DNA from: CAMLIZ01 sp036231905
Lineage (GTDB): Bacteria; Pseudomonadota; Gammaproteobacteria; Burkholderiales; Burkholderiaceae_C
Length of the DNA stretch: 64,000 nt
Assembly: GCF_036231905.1 (NCBI RefSeq)
Contig: NZ_JAZARE010000004.1
Coordinates: forward strand, 62,001-126,000
Direction of reading: 5' to 3'
Below the pieces are notes generated by a model, which was not told the DNA's origin, did no database searches, and worked only from the letters and a program-made list of their open reading frames with translations. Below, in pieces: positions 8,144-16,809 of the stretch. The position numbers and the translations under genes were made by a program. The stretch's first letter is position 1; each line of letters opens with the position of its first letter.

Positions 8144-9301
8144 CTACTTGGTGGTCTGGACCGCCGTAAGCACAGGGTAGGCGACTGAGAAGACGATGTT
8201 CAGGAACTTCTGCAGCTCTGCGGCGGGTGCGTTCGACACGTAGAGGATGTCCTTGTCCTTCATTGCGAAGTTCTGCATGAGGAAGAAACTGGTCGGATCC
8301 TTCATGTCAAGCTGATACACCACTGGCACTTGACCGTCAGCCGTTGTCGATACCGGCTGGCGAGGCCAGTCCAATGCCCCAGACGGCTCGAACCGAAAAA
8401 CGAAGACCCCTTGAACGTCAGAGCGTGAATCGATGAGTCCGCCAGCGCGGGCCAGAGCCTGGGCGAGCGAGATGCCAGGCGTTTCGAAGTTCACCTCCTC
8501 GTTCTTCCCGGTAGACCCCAGGGCTGTGAAGCTCAGAGGTTGCACCATGGCCGTCACGACATCGCCCGCCCACAAGGGGACGTTCTGCCGTGGGTCTCGA
8601 ATAACCGTGTCCAAGGGCAGTGCGAAATACTGCGATCCGCGTGTCACCTGAATTGTGACTTTGCTGACCGGCTGCCGCACCCCGCCTGCTGCGGCGAGCG
8701 CATCCAGCAGCTTTTCCCCCGCTGGTGTGAGCTGTAGCTTGGTGTTGGTTGCCACTTCGCCCACCACTGTTACCGTTGAAGTGCTGTTGCGGGTCTGCCG
8801 CACGATCACTTCAGGCTTGTTGGCCTTGCCTTTGAGACGACCGGTAATGTCGGCCTCTATCTCCGAGATCGTCCGGCCTCGGACGGACACCTTGCCTGCG
8901 AACGGCACCACGATGTTGCCATCACGGTCGACCACCTGCTCCGGAAGGGCGGTGCCCCGGCTTGCAGCAAGTGAACCGCGCAGCTCGGAAGCCGCACCAC
9001 CGAACAGCGTGGCCGGCGGCGCCTCCCAGATGTTCACCTCCAGGGCGTCGCCAGGGCCAATGCCGCTGTAACGCGCCGACGCAGCCCCCAAGGCCTCGGA
9101 AAACAGTCGCTGCCGGCGTTCAACAAGCAGTCGCTGCGTCACATCGCCCGTCAGCTGAACCAACTGGATGGAACCAGTCGGTGCATGCTGCTCCACATCC
9201 TTGCGGCTGGGGCCGACGTTGGGCAGTTGCGCACAGCCGCACAGCAAGGCGGCGCAGAGGGCAAGGATGAACAGCCGTGAAGCGGTGTGTCGCATGGGCA
9301 A
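8144..9301 (-). CDS. Polysaccharide export outer-membrane lipoprotein (Wza/KpsD family)
   Basis: 385 residues. An N-terminal signal sequence ends in the lipobox LCGC, with the predicted acylated cysteine at position 23. The poly-export domain follows (YSGIGPGDALEVNIWE near residue 80, then DGNIVVPFAGKVSVRGRT), and after it SLBB-like repeats (VTVVGEV, GGVRQPVSKVTIQVTRG, ALARAGGLIDSRSDVQG). Proteins of this family form the outer-membrane channel through which capsule or exopolysaccharide leaves the cell, together with a polysaccharide copolymerase and a Wzx/Wzy or ABC transporter. No such inner-membrane partner lies inside this window; it may be beyond the left edge or elsewhere. The gene sits 3 bp after the manC-type gene and 29 bp before the methyltransferase fusion. 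Confidence 0.88.
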   Translation of the reverse strand: MPMRHTASRLFILALCAALLCGCAQLPNVGPSRKDVEQHAPTGSIQLVQLTGDVTQRLLVERRQRLFSEALGAASARYSGIGPGDALEVNIWEAPPATLFGGAASELRGSLAASRGTALPEQVVDRDGNIVVPFAGKVSVRGRTISEIEADITGRLKGKANKPEVIVRQTRNSTSTVTVVGEVATNTKLQLTPAGEKLLDALAAAGGVRQPVSKVTIQVTRGSQYFALPLDTVIRDPRQNVPLWAGDVVTAMVQPLSFTALGSTGKNEEVNFETPGISLAQALARAGGLIDSRSDVQGVFVFRFEPSGALDWPRQPVSTTADGQVPVVYQLDMKDPTSFFLMQNFAMKDKDILYVSNAPAAELQKFLNIVFSVAYPVLTAVQTTK

Positions 9302-9304
9302 TAC

Positions 9305-10747
9305 TCACTGCCGGCCGTAGTGATCTTCGAAGCGAACGATGTCGTCCTCGCCAAGGTAGGAGCCCGACTGGACCTCAATGATCTCCAGCGGCACCTTGCC
9401 GGGGTTCGCAAGGCGGTGGCGTTCGCCGAGCGGAATGTACGTGCTCTGGTTCTCCGTCAGGACGATCACTTTGTCCCCGTTGGTAACCTCGGCCGTTCCC
9501 GACACCACTATCCAGTGCTCCGCACGGTGGTGGTGCATCTGGAGGCTGAGGCTCTCCCCGGGTTTCACCATGATCCGCTTTACCTGGAAGCGAGGGCCTG
9601 CATCAATGCTGTCATACCAGCCCCAGGGACGATGGACCTGGCGATGCAAATGCTGCTCGGTGCGGCCACTGCCCTGCAGCTTGCCGACGATTTTCTTCAC
9701 GTCCTGGGCGCGCCTGCGGTCGGCAACGAGGACGGCATCGGGTGTCTCGACAATCACGATGTCCTCAAGTCCGACCGCGCCCACCAGCCTGCTGCTTGCA
9801 TGGATGAGGACGTTGTGGCTGTCAGCTATCAGCGTGTCACCGAAGGTGGCGTTGCCGTCCTCGTTCTTGTCCGCCACCTGCCACACCGCGTCCCAGGCAC
9901 CCAGATCCGACCAGCCAGCAGCCAGGGGAACCATCGAGACGGTGAAGCGGGTGCCAGGGCATTGCTCGATGACTGCATAGTCCACCGATTCGGCCGGAAC
10001 GGCCGAAAAGAGGTCAGGGTTGGGCCGCAGCATGTTGTTGTCGCGCGTGCCGGCCTCGAAGGCGCGCCGGGTGGCCTCCAGGATATCGGCTCGGAATTCG
10101 CCGAGCGCCTGCAGCCACACCGAGGCGCGCATGACGAACATCCCGCTATTCCAGAAGTGATGCCCTTCGTCGAGATACCGTTGCGCAGTCTGCAAGTTGG
10201 GTTTCTCAACAAAGCGCAGCACTTTCATCACCGGGCCGCTACCCTCGGTGCGGATGTAACCGAACCCGGTTTCGGGGCCGCTGGGAGGGATACCCAAGAT
10301 GACGATGCCGCCTGAAGCAGCCTCCTCCGCCGCGCTGCGCAGCGCAGCGGTAAAGGCCGTTAAGTCGATCACCGTCTGATCCGCGGGGGAGACGACGAGT
10401 ACCGGATCCAAACCCTGTTCCTGTGCGTGCAGTGCTGCGAGGGTAACCGCAGGCGCTGTGTTTCTGCCACAGGGTTCCAACATCAGCAGGCTCTGCTGCA
10501 GCGACACCGCTTGCAGTTGCTCCAGTAGCATGAAGCGGTGCTCCTCGTTGCCGACCACAATCGGATCCGCCGAGGGCAGGAAGTCCCTGCCCAGCCCTTT
10601 CAGGCGCAGAGCTGCCTGCTGGAAGAGGCTTTGCTGGCCCAGCAGCGACAGAAACTGCTTCGGGAACTGTGCGCGCGAGAGCGGCCACAGCCGGGTGCCT
10701 GAACCGCCTGCCATGATGACCGGTTGCAGGTTGATCGATGAGTTCAT
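9305..10747 (-). CDS. manC: Mannose-1-phosphate guanylyltransferase / mannose-6-phosphate isomerase
   Basis: A 480-residue type II bifunctional enzyme (ManC/AlgA/XanB family) that isomerises fructose-6-phosphate to mannose-6-phosphate and makes GDP-mannose from mannose-1-phosphate and GTP. The N-terminal nucleotidyltransferase has the signature GGSGTRLWPLSR, then FPKQFLSL. The C-terminal cupin has QMHHHRAEHWIVVSGTAEV, the metal-binding isomerase site. The length is normal for the family. A GTG at 10777 would add ten residues, but the ATG at 10747 gives the conserved N terminus and is chosen here. It is the first gene of the tightly packed polysaccharide operon and supplies its activated sugar. 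Phosphomannomutase is not in view. The symbol manC is by family; algA would be equally defensible. Confidence 0.9.
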   Translation of the reverse strand: MNSSINLQPVIMAGGSGTRLWPLSRAQFPKQFLSLLGQQSLFQQAALRLKGLGRDFLPSADPIVVGNEEHRFMLLEQLQAVSLQQSLLMLEPCGRNTAPAVTLAALHAQEQGLDPVLVVSPADQTVIDLTAFTAALRSAAEEAASGGIVILGIPPSGPETGFGYIRTEGSGPVMKVLRFVEKPNLQTAQRYLDEGHHFWNSGMFVMRASVWLQALGEFRADILEATRRAFEAGTRDNNMLRPNPDLFSAVPAESVDYAVIEQCPGTRFTVSMVPLAAGWSDLGAWDAVWQVADKNEDGNATFGDTLIADSHNVLIHASSRLVGAVGLEDIVIVETPDAVLVADRRRAQDVKKIVGKLQGSGRTEQHLHRQVHRPWGWYDSIDAGPRFQVKRIMVKPGESLSLQMHHHRAEHWIVVSGTAEVTNGDKVIVLTENQSTYIPLGERHRLANPGKVPLEIIEVQSGSYLGEDDIVRFEDHYGRQ

Positions 10748-10882
10748 TGAGAAGTTTCCACTGGACCGCAGCGCCACTTCGGACGGCGACGGCGATCGTT
10801 CCTAGTCGCGCCGCGAACTAAGGACCCAACTTGCTTGAGCCGTGCGGTGAACAAACCAGCAATGATACAGGCTGCCTCGCCC

Positions 10883-11683
10883 CTAGCCCTTGGAGTCCGG
10901 GCAAGTCTGGTCTAGCAGCCGCATGGCGTGGCGGTACACCACCTGATCGCCTTCCGTGAGACGGTGCAGTGCCCTCCGGTCGGCCGGTTCGAGGCGCGCC
11001 GCCTCAAGGCGGCCTGGGTTGACATTCAAACGTCGCTGCTCTTGAGGAGGAGGCCGCAGATCCAATTGTCGGCACAGTCCGCGCAGTGAAGTTGAATAGC
11101 GCTCAGTCACTCCGACGAACGCCATGTCGTCCAGGCGGCGCAGAGCGGTGTCGAGCAACTGCTGCAAAGGTCGATCAAAGGGAGCGGTCATCATCCGCTG
11201 CTCAAGAACACCTTGCCCGAGTTGCGTCGCATTCAGATCGGCAGCCTCCGCAACCGGGTCCAACTCCATCGCCAAAGCTCTCACCTGGAAGTTTTCGACG
11301 GTCGTCCGGAGGATCGGGTCGGCCAAATACTTCGCCAAAGACCCCGCCTCGACGGCTCGGCAGTGCAAGTAGTGAGTTGGATCTCGCAGGACGTGCCCAT
11401 GGTGCGAGAGTGCCCGCTCTACCGGATCTCGTAAGAAAGTAAACGCCCGTACAGGACGCCCGACGAACCCCTGCAACGCGCCATAGAAGTGACCACGATA
11501 CAGCCGGACGCCGTGGACGTCTTCTGTCCGACAGCCGATCAGATGCCGCCACAGGTGTCCAGGGAACACCGTACCTTTTGGATAGGCGGATTCGAGAAAT
11601 CGCGTGAGTGACGTCCCGGCCGTCTTCGGAATGTGGAAAAAGTAGTCGACCGGCTGGCGAGTAGCAGATGCGTCCGAGCTCAT
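10883..11683 (-). CDS. Sulfotransferase family 2-like protein
   Basis: From the ATG at 11683 the protein has 266 residues. The 5'-phosphosulfate loop is FFHIPKTAGTSL (about residues 15-26), and the 3'-phosphate site is FTFLRDPVERALSHHGH near residue 83; these are the PAPS-binding motifs of carbohydrate sulfotransferases. A more upstream TTG at 11767 would add 28 residues and overlap the helicase promoter region, so the ATG is preferred although its ribosome binding site is poor. The gene lies upstream of manC on the same strand, about 135 bp away, and may sulfate the glycan made by the downstream operon; this is inference from position. No PAPS-synthesis genes are in the window. Confidence 0.75.
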   Translation of the reverse strand: MSSDASATRQPVDYFFHIPKTAGTSLTRFLESAYPKGTVFPGHLWRHLIGCRTEDVHGVRLYRGHFYGALQGFVGRPVRAFTFLRDPVERALSHHGHVLRDPTHYLHCRAVEAGSLAKYLADPILRTTVENFQVRALAMELDPVAEAADLNATQLGQGVLEQRMMTAPFDRPLQQLLDTALRRLDDMAFVGVTERYSTSLRGLCRQLDLRPPPQEQRRLNVNPGRLEAARLEPADRRALHRLTEGDQVVYRHAMRLLDQTCPDSKG

Positions 11684-11781
11684 CGTGGGAAGGAAGGTCA
11701 GCTTGCTGAGATTGTGAATCGTTTCTGTCGCCCATCGCGCAGTACGAAACAGCAATGAGAGCGGCAAGAGATAATGTGGCC

Positions 11782-13281
11782 ATGACCGATACCCCTCTGG
11801 CGGCGACCTCCGAGGCGCCGCTGGCCCCCGCCCGCTTCGACACCCTCCCGCTCGACCCGAAGCTCCTTCGCGCCGTCGCCGACCAGGGCTACGCGACCAT
11901 GACCCCCATCCAGGCGAAGGCGATTCCCCTCGTCCTGGCGGGCCGAGACGTCATGGGCGCGGCCCAAACCGGCACCGGCAAGACAGCGGCCTTCTCGATC
12001 CCGCTTTTGCAAAAGATGCTGCGGCACGAGAACGCCAGCGCCTCGCCCGCGCGCCACCCCGTGCGCGCCCTGTGCCTGGCGCCCACCCGAGAGCTTGCCG
12101 ACCAGGTCGCCAACAACGTCAAGGCCTACGCCAAGCACACCAACCTGCGCGTGGCGGTGGTCTTCGGTGGCATCGACATGAAGCCGCAGACCGCCGAGCT
12201 GAAGGCCGGCGTCGAGGTGCTGATCGCCACGCCGGGTCGCCTGCTGGACCACATCGAAGCCAAGAACGCGGTGCTGAACCAGGTCGAGTACGTGGTGCTG
12301 GACGAGGCGGACCGCATGCTGGACATCGGCTTCCTGCCCGACCTGCAGCGCATCCTGTCCTACCTGCCCAAGCAGCGGCAGACCTTGTTGTTTTCGGCAA
12401 CGTTCTCTCCCGAGATCCGGCGCCTGGCGCAGAGCTACCTGCAGGACCCGATCACGGTCGAGGTGGCCCGGCCCAATGCCACTGCGTCGTTGATCGAGCA
12501 GCGCTTTTTCAGCGTGTCCGACGACGACAAGCGTGGTGCGGTGCGCCAACTGCTGAAGGACCGAGCCCTCACGCAGGCGATCGTGTTCGTGAACTCCAAG
12601 CTGGGCGCTGCGCGGCTGGCCCGCTCGTTCGAGCGTGATGGCCTGAAGACCGCGGCGCTGCACGGCGACAAGTCGCAGGACGAGCGCCTGAAGTCACTGG
12701 AGGCCTTCAAGCGCGGCGAAGTGGAGCTGCTGGTGGCCACCGACGTGGCCGCGCGCGGGCTGGACATTGCCGACCTGCCGGCCGTTTTCAACTTCGACGT
12801 GCCCTTCAATGCCGAGGACTATGTGCACCGCATCGGCCGCACCGGCCGCGCGGGCGCATCCGGCCTGGCAGTCACGCTTGTCACGCGGGACGACACCCGG
12901 CTCATCGGCGACATCGAGAAGCTGATCAAGAAGAAGATCGAGCTGGAGCCGATCGAGCTCGAGGACGACCGTCCGCGCCGGCCGCGCCGCCCGATGGACG
13001 ACGATGCCGGAGCCGAGCGCCGCCCGGAACGCGCTCCTGTGGCAGAGCGTGCCCCGGTGGACCGGGCGATGGAGCGTCCGCGGCGGTCCTGGGCGCCTCC
13101 AGCGGCGCCGTCCGATCCGATCTTCGACCGCCCGTACGAGCCGTCTGCGGCCACTGGCGAGTCACCCGCCTGGGATCACAAGGCGCAGCCCGCCAACGAC
13201 GCCCCGCGGACCGGGCTCACCTCGAACATCAAGCCGAAGAAGAAGGTCGCATCGCTGCTGGGCGGTGGCCGCAAGAGCTAG
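11782..13281 (+). CDS. rhlE: DEAD-box ATP-dependent RNA helicase RhlE
   Basis: 499 residues of a DEAD-box helicase that unwinds RNA in ribosome assembly and mRNA turnover. Motifs in order: Q motif around residues 19-44 (FDTLPLDPKLL, then MTPIQ), Walker A AQTGTGKT at 61-68, PTRELADQ at 101-108, DEAD at 174-177, SAT at 205-207 and HRIGRTGRAG in the second RecA domain. The C-terminal 100 residues are a basic and Pro/Arg-rich tail ending in KKKVASLLGG, as in many RhlE proteins. The ATG at 11782 is chosen because it starts the normal family N terminus. A GATAAT lies 6 bp ahead of it, so the mRNA could have a very short leader, but no good -35 is seen. Confidence 0.93.
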   Translation: MTDTPLAATSEAPLAPARFDTLPLDPKLLRAVADQGYATMTPIQAKAIPLVLAGRDVMGAAQTGTGKTAAFSIPLLQKMLRHENASASPARHPVRALCLAPTRELADQVANNVKAYAKHTNLRVAVVFGGIDMKPQTAELKAGVEVLIATPGRLLDHIEAKNAVLNQVEYVVLDEADRMLDIGFLPDLQRILSYLPKQRQTLLFSATFSPEIRRLAQSYLQDPITVEVARPNATASLIEQRFFSVSDDDKRGAVRQLLKDRALTQAIVFVNSKLGAARLARSFERDGLKTAALHGDKSQDERLKSLEAFKRGEVELLVATDVAARGLDIADLPAVFNFDVPFNAEDYVHRIGRTGRAGASGLAVTLVTRDDTRLIGDIEKLIKKKIELEPIELEDDRPRRPRRPMDDDAGAERRPERAPVAERAPVDRAMERPRRSWAPPAAPSDPIFDRPYEPSAATGESPAWDHKAQPANDAPRTGLTSNIKPKKKVASLLGGGRKS

Positions 13282-14048
13282 GCAAGGAAGGCAAACACCG
13301 CGGGCAGCCGGTCGGGCAGGGTGGTCTGCGCCTTGCGCCATTGGGCCACCGCCTGCGTGCGGGTCCAGCCATTGGCCAGCGTGAGCCCGCAGCTGACCGA
13401 CAGTTGCGTGGTCGGCGACAGCGCCGCAGCCATGGCGTTCAGCAGCGCAGTGTTGCGGTAGGGCGTCTCGATCACCAGTTGGGTCTGGCCACTGCGGCGC
13501 GACAGCGATTCCAGCTCCTTCAGCCGCGCGGCGCGGGCCGCAGCTTCCACCGGCAGATAGCCCACAAACGCAAAACTCTGCCCGTTCAAGCCGCTGGCGG
13601 CCAAGGCCAGCATCAGCGAGCTGGCGCCGGCCAGCGCTTGCACGGGCACGCCCAGCCGGTGGGCGGCGTCCACCACGGCCGCGCCCGGGTCGGCCACGGC
13701 GGGCAGCCCGGCTTCGGAGATCAGCCCCACGTCGTCGCCTTGCATGGCAGGCGACAGCAGCGCTTGCCATTGCTCGGCGCCTGGCACCGCATCCGAACCG
13801 CCACCCTTGCGCGGCCGTGGCAGCTCCACGATGGATATCGCCTGCAGCGGCTGGGCCAGCGGGACCACCGCGTCCACCCGCTTCAGAAAAGCGCGTGTGG
13901 TCTTGGCGTTCTCCGCGATCCAATGGCGCAGCCCGGCGGCACGCCGCAACACGCCGGCGGGCAGCACGTCCTGCAACTCGCCGGCTTCAGTGCCCAGGTC
14001 CAGCGTGTTCGGCACGAGCACCAGCGTGCCAGGCGTTGCCGTGGTCAT
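13278..14048 (-). CDS. RsmI-like SAM-dependent methyltransferase
   Basis: 256 residues of the tetrapyrrole-methylase fold family that includes RsmI, the 16S rRNA C1402 2'-O-methyltransferase. The motif GDDVGLISEAGLPAVADPG corresponds to the SDAGTPGISDPG loop of RsmI, and SFAFVGYLP and LVIETPYRN also match the family. It is shorter than RsmI (about 280 residues) and has SEAGLP instead of SDAGTP, so it is probably the second RsmI-like paralogue common in betaproteobacteria; its substrate is uncertain. The ATG overlaps the maf stop by 4 bp. Its stop and that of the convergent helicase share one CTAG palindrome. Confidence 0.85.
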   Translation of the reverse strand: MTTATPGTLVLVPNTLDLGTEAGELQDVLPAGVLRRAAGLRHWIAENAKTTRAFLKRVDAVVPLAQPLQAISIVELPRPRKGGGSDAVPGAEQWQALLSPAMQGDDVGLISEAGLPAVADPGAAVVDAAHRLGVPVQALAGASSLMLALAASGLNGQSFAFVGYLPVEAAARAARLKELESLSRRSGQTQLVIETPYRNTALLNAMAAALSPTTQLSVSCGLTLANGWTRTQAVAQWRKAQTTLPDRLPAVFAFLA

Positions 14049-14644
14049 GGGCTGCCCAAAGGATCCAGCCCCGCTTCGCGCAGCAAGGCGCAGGTGCGGA
14101 TCAGCGGGAGGCCCACCAGCGCGGTGGGGTCGTCGGATTCGATCGCGTCCAGCAACGCGATGCCCAGGGTTTCGCACTTGGCGCTGCCGGCGCAGTCGTA
14201 CGGCTGCTCGGTCCGCAGGTAGTGTTCGATTTCGGCGTCAGCCAATACTCGAAAGCGCACGCTCACCGGCGCCAGCAGTACACGTTCATAGCCAGTACTC
14301 TGCCTGGCCAGGGCCACGGCCGTCTGGAACACCACCAGCCGCCCGCTCATGGCGCGCAGCTGTTCGACCGCCCGTTCATGGTTGCCCGGCTTGCCGATCG
14401 GCTGCCCGTCCAGATCGGCGACCTGGTCGGAGCCAATCACGATGGCATCTGGATGCGCCTGTGCCACGGCCCGGGCCTTGGCCAGCGCCAATCGCAGGGC
14501 CAATGCCGCCGGGCTTTCGCCGCGCTGTGGCGTCTCGTCCACCTGCGGCGCCACCACCTCGAAAGGCAGGCGTAGCCGCTCCAGCAGTTCGCGCCGGTAG
14601 CGTGACGTGGAACCAAGGATGAGGCGGGGTCTCGAAGCTCGCAT
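14045..14644 (-). CDS. Maf-like nucleotide pyrophosphatase, YceF type
   Basis: 199 residues. Maf proteins hydrolyse non-canonical or excess nucleoside triphosphates; the YceF subtype prefers 7-methyl-GTP. The start LILGSTSRYRRELLERL, the segment PQVDETPQRGESP and the catalytic IGSDQVADLDG are all present, and CAGSAKCETLGIALL and DPTALVGLPL near the end match E. coli YceF better than YhdE. The ATG at 14644 faces the divergent yceD gene with only 39 bp between, so the two promoters overlap or lie inside the coding regions. The same order (maf next to yceD-rpmF-plsX) is seen in many proteobacteria. Confidence 0.92.
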   Translation of the reverse strand: MRASRPRLILGSTSRYRRELLERLRLPFEVVAPQVDETPQRGESPAALALRLALAKARAVAQAHPDAIVIGSDQVADLDGQPIGKPGNHERAVEQLRAMSGRLVVFQTAVALARQSTGYERVLLAPVSVRFRVLADAEIEHYLRTEQPYDCAGSAKCETLGIALLDAIESDDPTALVGLPLIRTCALLREAGLDPLGSP

Positions 14645-14683
14645 CGCGGAATTCTCCCACTGCATTTCCGTACACTGGCTGCA

Positions 14684-15256
14684 ATGAAGCAGAGAGTGTT
14701 CGATCCCTTTCGCCTGGATGTGCCTGCCTTTGCCGCGGACGCCGCGGAGCTTGACGGGCAATGGCCCTTGACCGCGTTCCCGCGCCTGGCGGAGGCGGGT
14801 GCCACCGATGCGCCGGACGGGCCGCACGAGGCGGTGCAATGGCATGCGCGGGGCGAATCGCGGGGCCGCCGCGCCGGGGAACCGCAGCTGTGGCTGCATC
14901 TGCAGGCCGATACCCATGCCTGGCTGCAATGCCAGCGCTGCCTGCAGCCCATGCGGCAGGCGTTGGCGGTTGAGCGTGTGTTCCGGTTTGTGCGAACAGA
15001 GGCCGAAGCCGAGGCCGAGGATCCGGACAGCGAAGAGGACGTGCTGGCGCTCAGCCGGGCGTTCGATCTGCGGGCACTGGTGGAAGACGAGCTGATCCTG
15101 GAGCTTCCGCTGGTGCCGCGCCACGAGGTCTGTCCGGATCCGCTGCCCTTGCCCCAGTCCGACACTGCGCCCGACCCGCTTCAGGCGCAGGCTGAGGCCG
15201 CCCCCCATCCGTTTGCCAAGCTGGCGGTGCTCAAGCGCGGGAAGTCCTCACACTGA
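14684..15256 (+). CDS. yceD: YceD family protein (DUF177), 23S rRNA accumulation protein
   Basis: 190 residues of the DUF177/YceD family. E. coli YceD is linked to 23S rRNA processing and accumulation. Visible landmarks are the paired-cysteine region CQRCLQPM near residues 85-92, the acidic stretch of alternating Glu and Ala after it, and the conserved end segment LEDELILELPLVPRHE-like (here LVEDELILELPLVPRH) with a C-terminal PFAKLAVLK. It directly precedes rpmF, its usual partner. Confidence 0.9.
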   Translation: MKQRVFDPFRLDVPAFAADAAELDGQWPLTAFPRLAEAGATDAPDGPHEAVQWHARGESRGRRAGEPQLWLHLQADTHAWLQCQRCLQPMRQALAVERVFRFVRTEAEAEAEDPDSEEDVLALSRAFDLRALVEDELILELPLVPRHEVCPDPLPLPQSDTAPDPLQAQAEAAPHPFAKLAVLKRGKSSH

Positions 15257-15263
15257 ACCTGGC

Positions 15264-15292
15264 TGGCGAGGGCAAACCCGGCATGCTAGAAT
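15264..15292 (+). promoter_or_regulatory. Candidate promoter for rpmF and the fab cluster
   Basis: TAGAAT at 15287-15292 is preceded by TG at 15284-15285, an extended -10 element. A weak -35 (TGGCGA, 15264-15269) lies 17 bp upstream. It sits just after the yceD stop and would give an rpmF leader of roughly 105 nt. Assigned by eye only. Confidence 0.5.
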
Positions 15293-15405
15293 CTTCGGCT
15301 TTCCCAGTGGCGCCTACCTCGCGACCACCCCAATTTTTGACCGCGTGCTCCCGCACGGCGCTGCCGCCGCGGAGTAAAAGCGTAGGAAGCCTTCAGGAGA
15401 ACTCC

Positions 15406-15588
15406 ATGGCCGTTCAGCAAAACAAGAAGTCGCCGTCCAAGCGCGGCATGCACCGTTCGCACAATGCCCTGAGCCAGCCGGGCACCGCGATCGAGCCGAC
15501 CACCGGCGAAACGCATCTGCGCCACCACATCAGCCCGACCGGTTTCTACCGCGGCCGCAAGGTGCTCAAGACCAAGGCTGACGCCTGA
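15406..15588 (+). CDS. rpmF: 50S ribosomal protein L32
   Basis: 60 residues starting MAVQQNKKSPSKRGMHRSHN, the standard L32 N terminus of betaproteobacteria, and ending GRKVLKTKADA. L32 is a small basic protein near the peptidyl transferase region of the large subunit. The ATG at 15406 has a clear ribosome binding site, AGGAGA at 15395-15400. The frame is open upstream of it, but that extension does not look like ribosomal protein. Confidence 0.97.
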   Translation: MAVQQNKKSPSKRGMHRSHNALSQPGTAIEPTTGETHLRHHISPTGFYRGRKVLKTKADA

Positions 15589-15720
15589 CGTTCTGATGCT
15601 GGGAACAGGTTGCCGCCCTGGCGGCGGTCGCCTCGCATCACAGTCCGGCTACGATTCGACGCCCGGTTTGCGAACTCCGCAAGCCGGGCGTTCGTCTTGC
15701 GCCCGTTGCGCCACTCTCCC

Positions 15721-16809
15721 GTGAGCCTCGATCCCCTTCCGCTGGTCCGCATTGCAGTCGACTGCATGGGCGGCGACCACGGCCCGGCCGTCACGCTGCC
15801 TGCGTGCCAGGCGTTCCTGCGAGCGCATCCCCAGGCCGAGCTGGTGCTGGTCGGCACGCCGGAGGCGCTGGCTCCCGCGCGCGGCTGGGCGCGCTGCAGC
15901 CTGGTGCCGGCGAGCGAAGTGGTGACCATGGACGACCCGGTGGAGGTGGCGCTTCGGCGCAAGAAGGACTCCTCCATGCGGGTGGCGATCAGCCAGCTCA
16001 AGGCGGTGGGCGAACAGACGCCCGCCCTGGCCCACGCCTGTGTCTCCGCAGGCAACACCGGCGCGCTCATGGCTGTGGCGCGCTACGTGCTCAAGACGCT
16101 GGACGGCATCGACCGGCCGGCCATCGCCTACGGCATCCCCAACCAGCGTGACCACCACACCGTGATGCTGGACCTGGGCGCCAACGTCGACTGCACCGCG
16201 GAGCACCTGCTGCAGTTCGCCGTCATGGGCGCGGCGCTCGCCAGCGCGATGGCGCCCGGTAAAGAGCCCAGCGTGGGCCTGCTCAACATCGGTGAAGAGG
16301 CCATCAAGGGCAGCGAGACCATCAAGCGCGCAGCCGAGCTGCTGCGCAAGGCCGCTGCCGACGGGCACCTCAACTTCCACGGCAACGTCGAAGGCAACGA
16401 CATCTTCAAGGGCACCACCGACGTGGTGGTGTGCGACGGTTTTGTCGGCAATGTGGTGCTCAAGGCGTCGGAGGGCCTGGCCGGCATGCTGGCCGCCTTC
16501 ATCCGCCAGGAGTTCACCCGCTCGCCCTTCACCAAGGCGGCCGCGCTGGTGGCGCTGCCGGTGCTCAACCACTTCAAGGCCCGGGTCGACCACCGCCGCC
16601 ACAACGGGGCGGCCCTGCTGGGCTTGCGCGGCCTGGTCTTCAAGAGCCACGGCTCCGCCGATGCCTTTGCCTTCGAGCAGGCCCTCGTGCGGGCGTATGA
16701 TGCCGCCCGCAACCGACTGCTCGACCGGGTGCACGATCGCATCCTCGAGACCCTGCAGGCGCTGCCTGCTGGCGACGATGGATCCGATCCCGCCGCCCAA
16801 GCTGCATGA
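15721..16809 (+). CDS. plsX: Phosphate acyltransferase PlsX
   Basis: 362 residues. PlsX converts acyl-ACP and phosphate to acyl phosphate, the substrate of PlsY in phospholipid synthesis, and links membrane lipid synthesis to the fab genes that follow. The start RIAVDCMGGDHGP, the motif VSAGNTGALMA and the block IGEEAIKGSE with FHGNVEGNDIFKG are typical. The chosen start is a GTG at 15721; the frame is open further upstream, but residues before it are not family-like. It overlaps fabH by 4 bp (ATGA). Confidence 0.94.
   Translation: MSLDPLPLVRIAVDCMGGDHGPAVTLPACQAFLRAHPQAELVLVGTPEALAPARGWARCSLVPASEVVTMDDPVEVALRRKKDSSMRVAISQLKAVGEQTPALAHACVSAGNTGALMAVARYVLKTLDGIDRPAIAYGIPNQRDHHTVMLDLGANVDCTAEHLLQFAVMGAALASAMAPGKEPSVGLLNIGEEAIKGSETIKRAAELLRKAAADGHLNFHGNVEGNDIFKGTTDVVVCDGFVGNVVLKASEGLAGMLAAFIRQEFTRSPFTKAAALVALPVLNHFKARVDHRRHNGAALLGLRGLVFKSHGSADAFAFEQALVRAYDAARNRLLDRVHDRILETLQALPAGDDGSDPAAQAA

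Noticed and set aside
11755..11781. Nine-codon N-terminal extension of RhlE
   Set aside because: It would start inside the likely promoter region and does not match the family N terminus; the ATG at 11782 is better.
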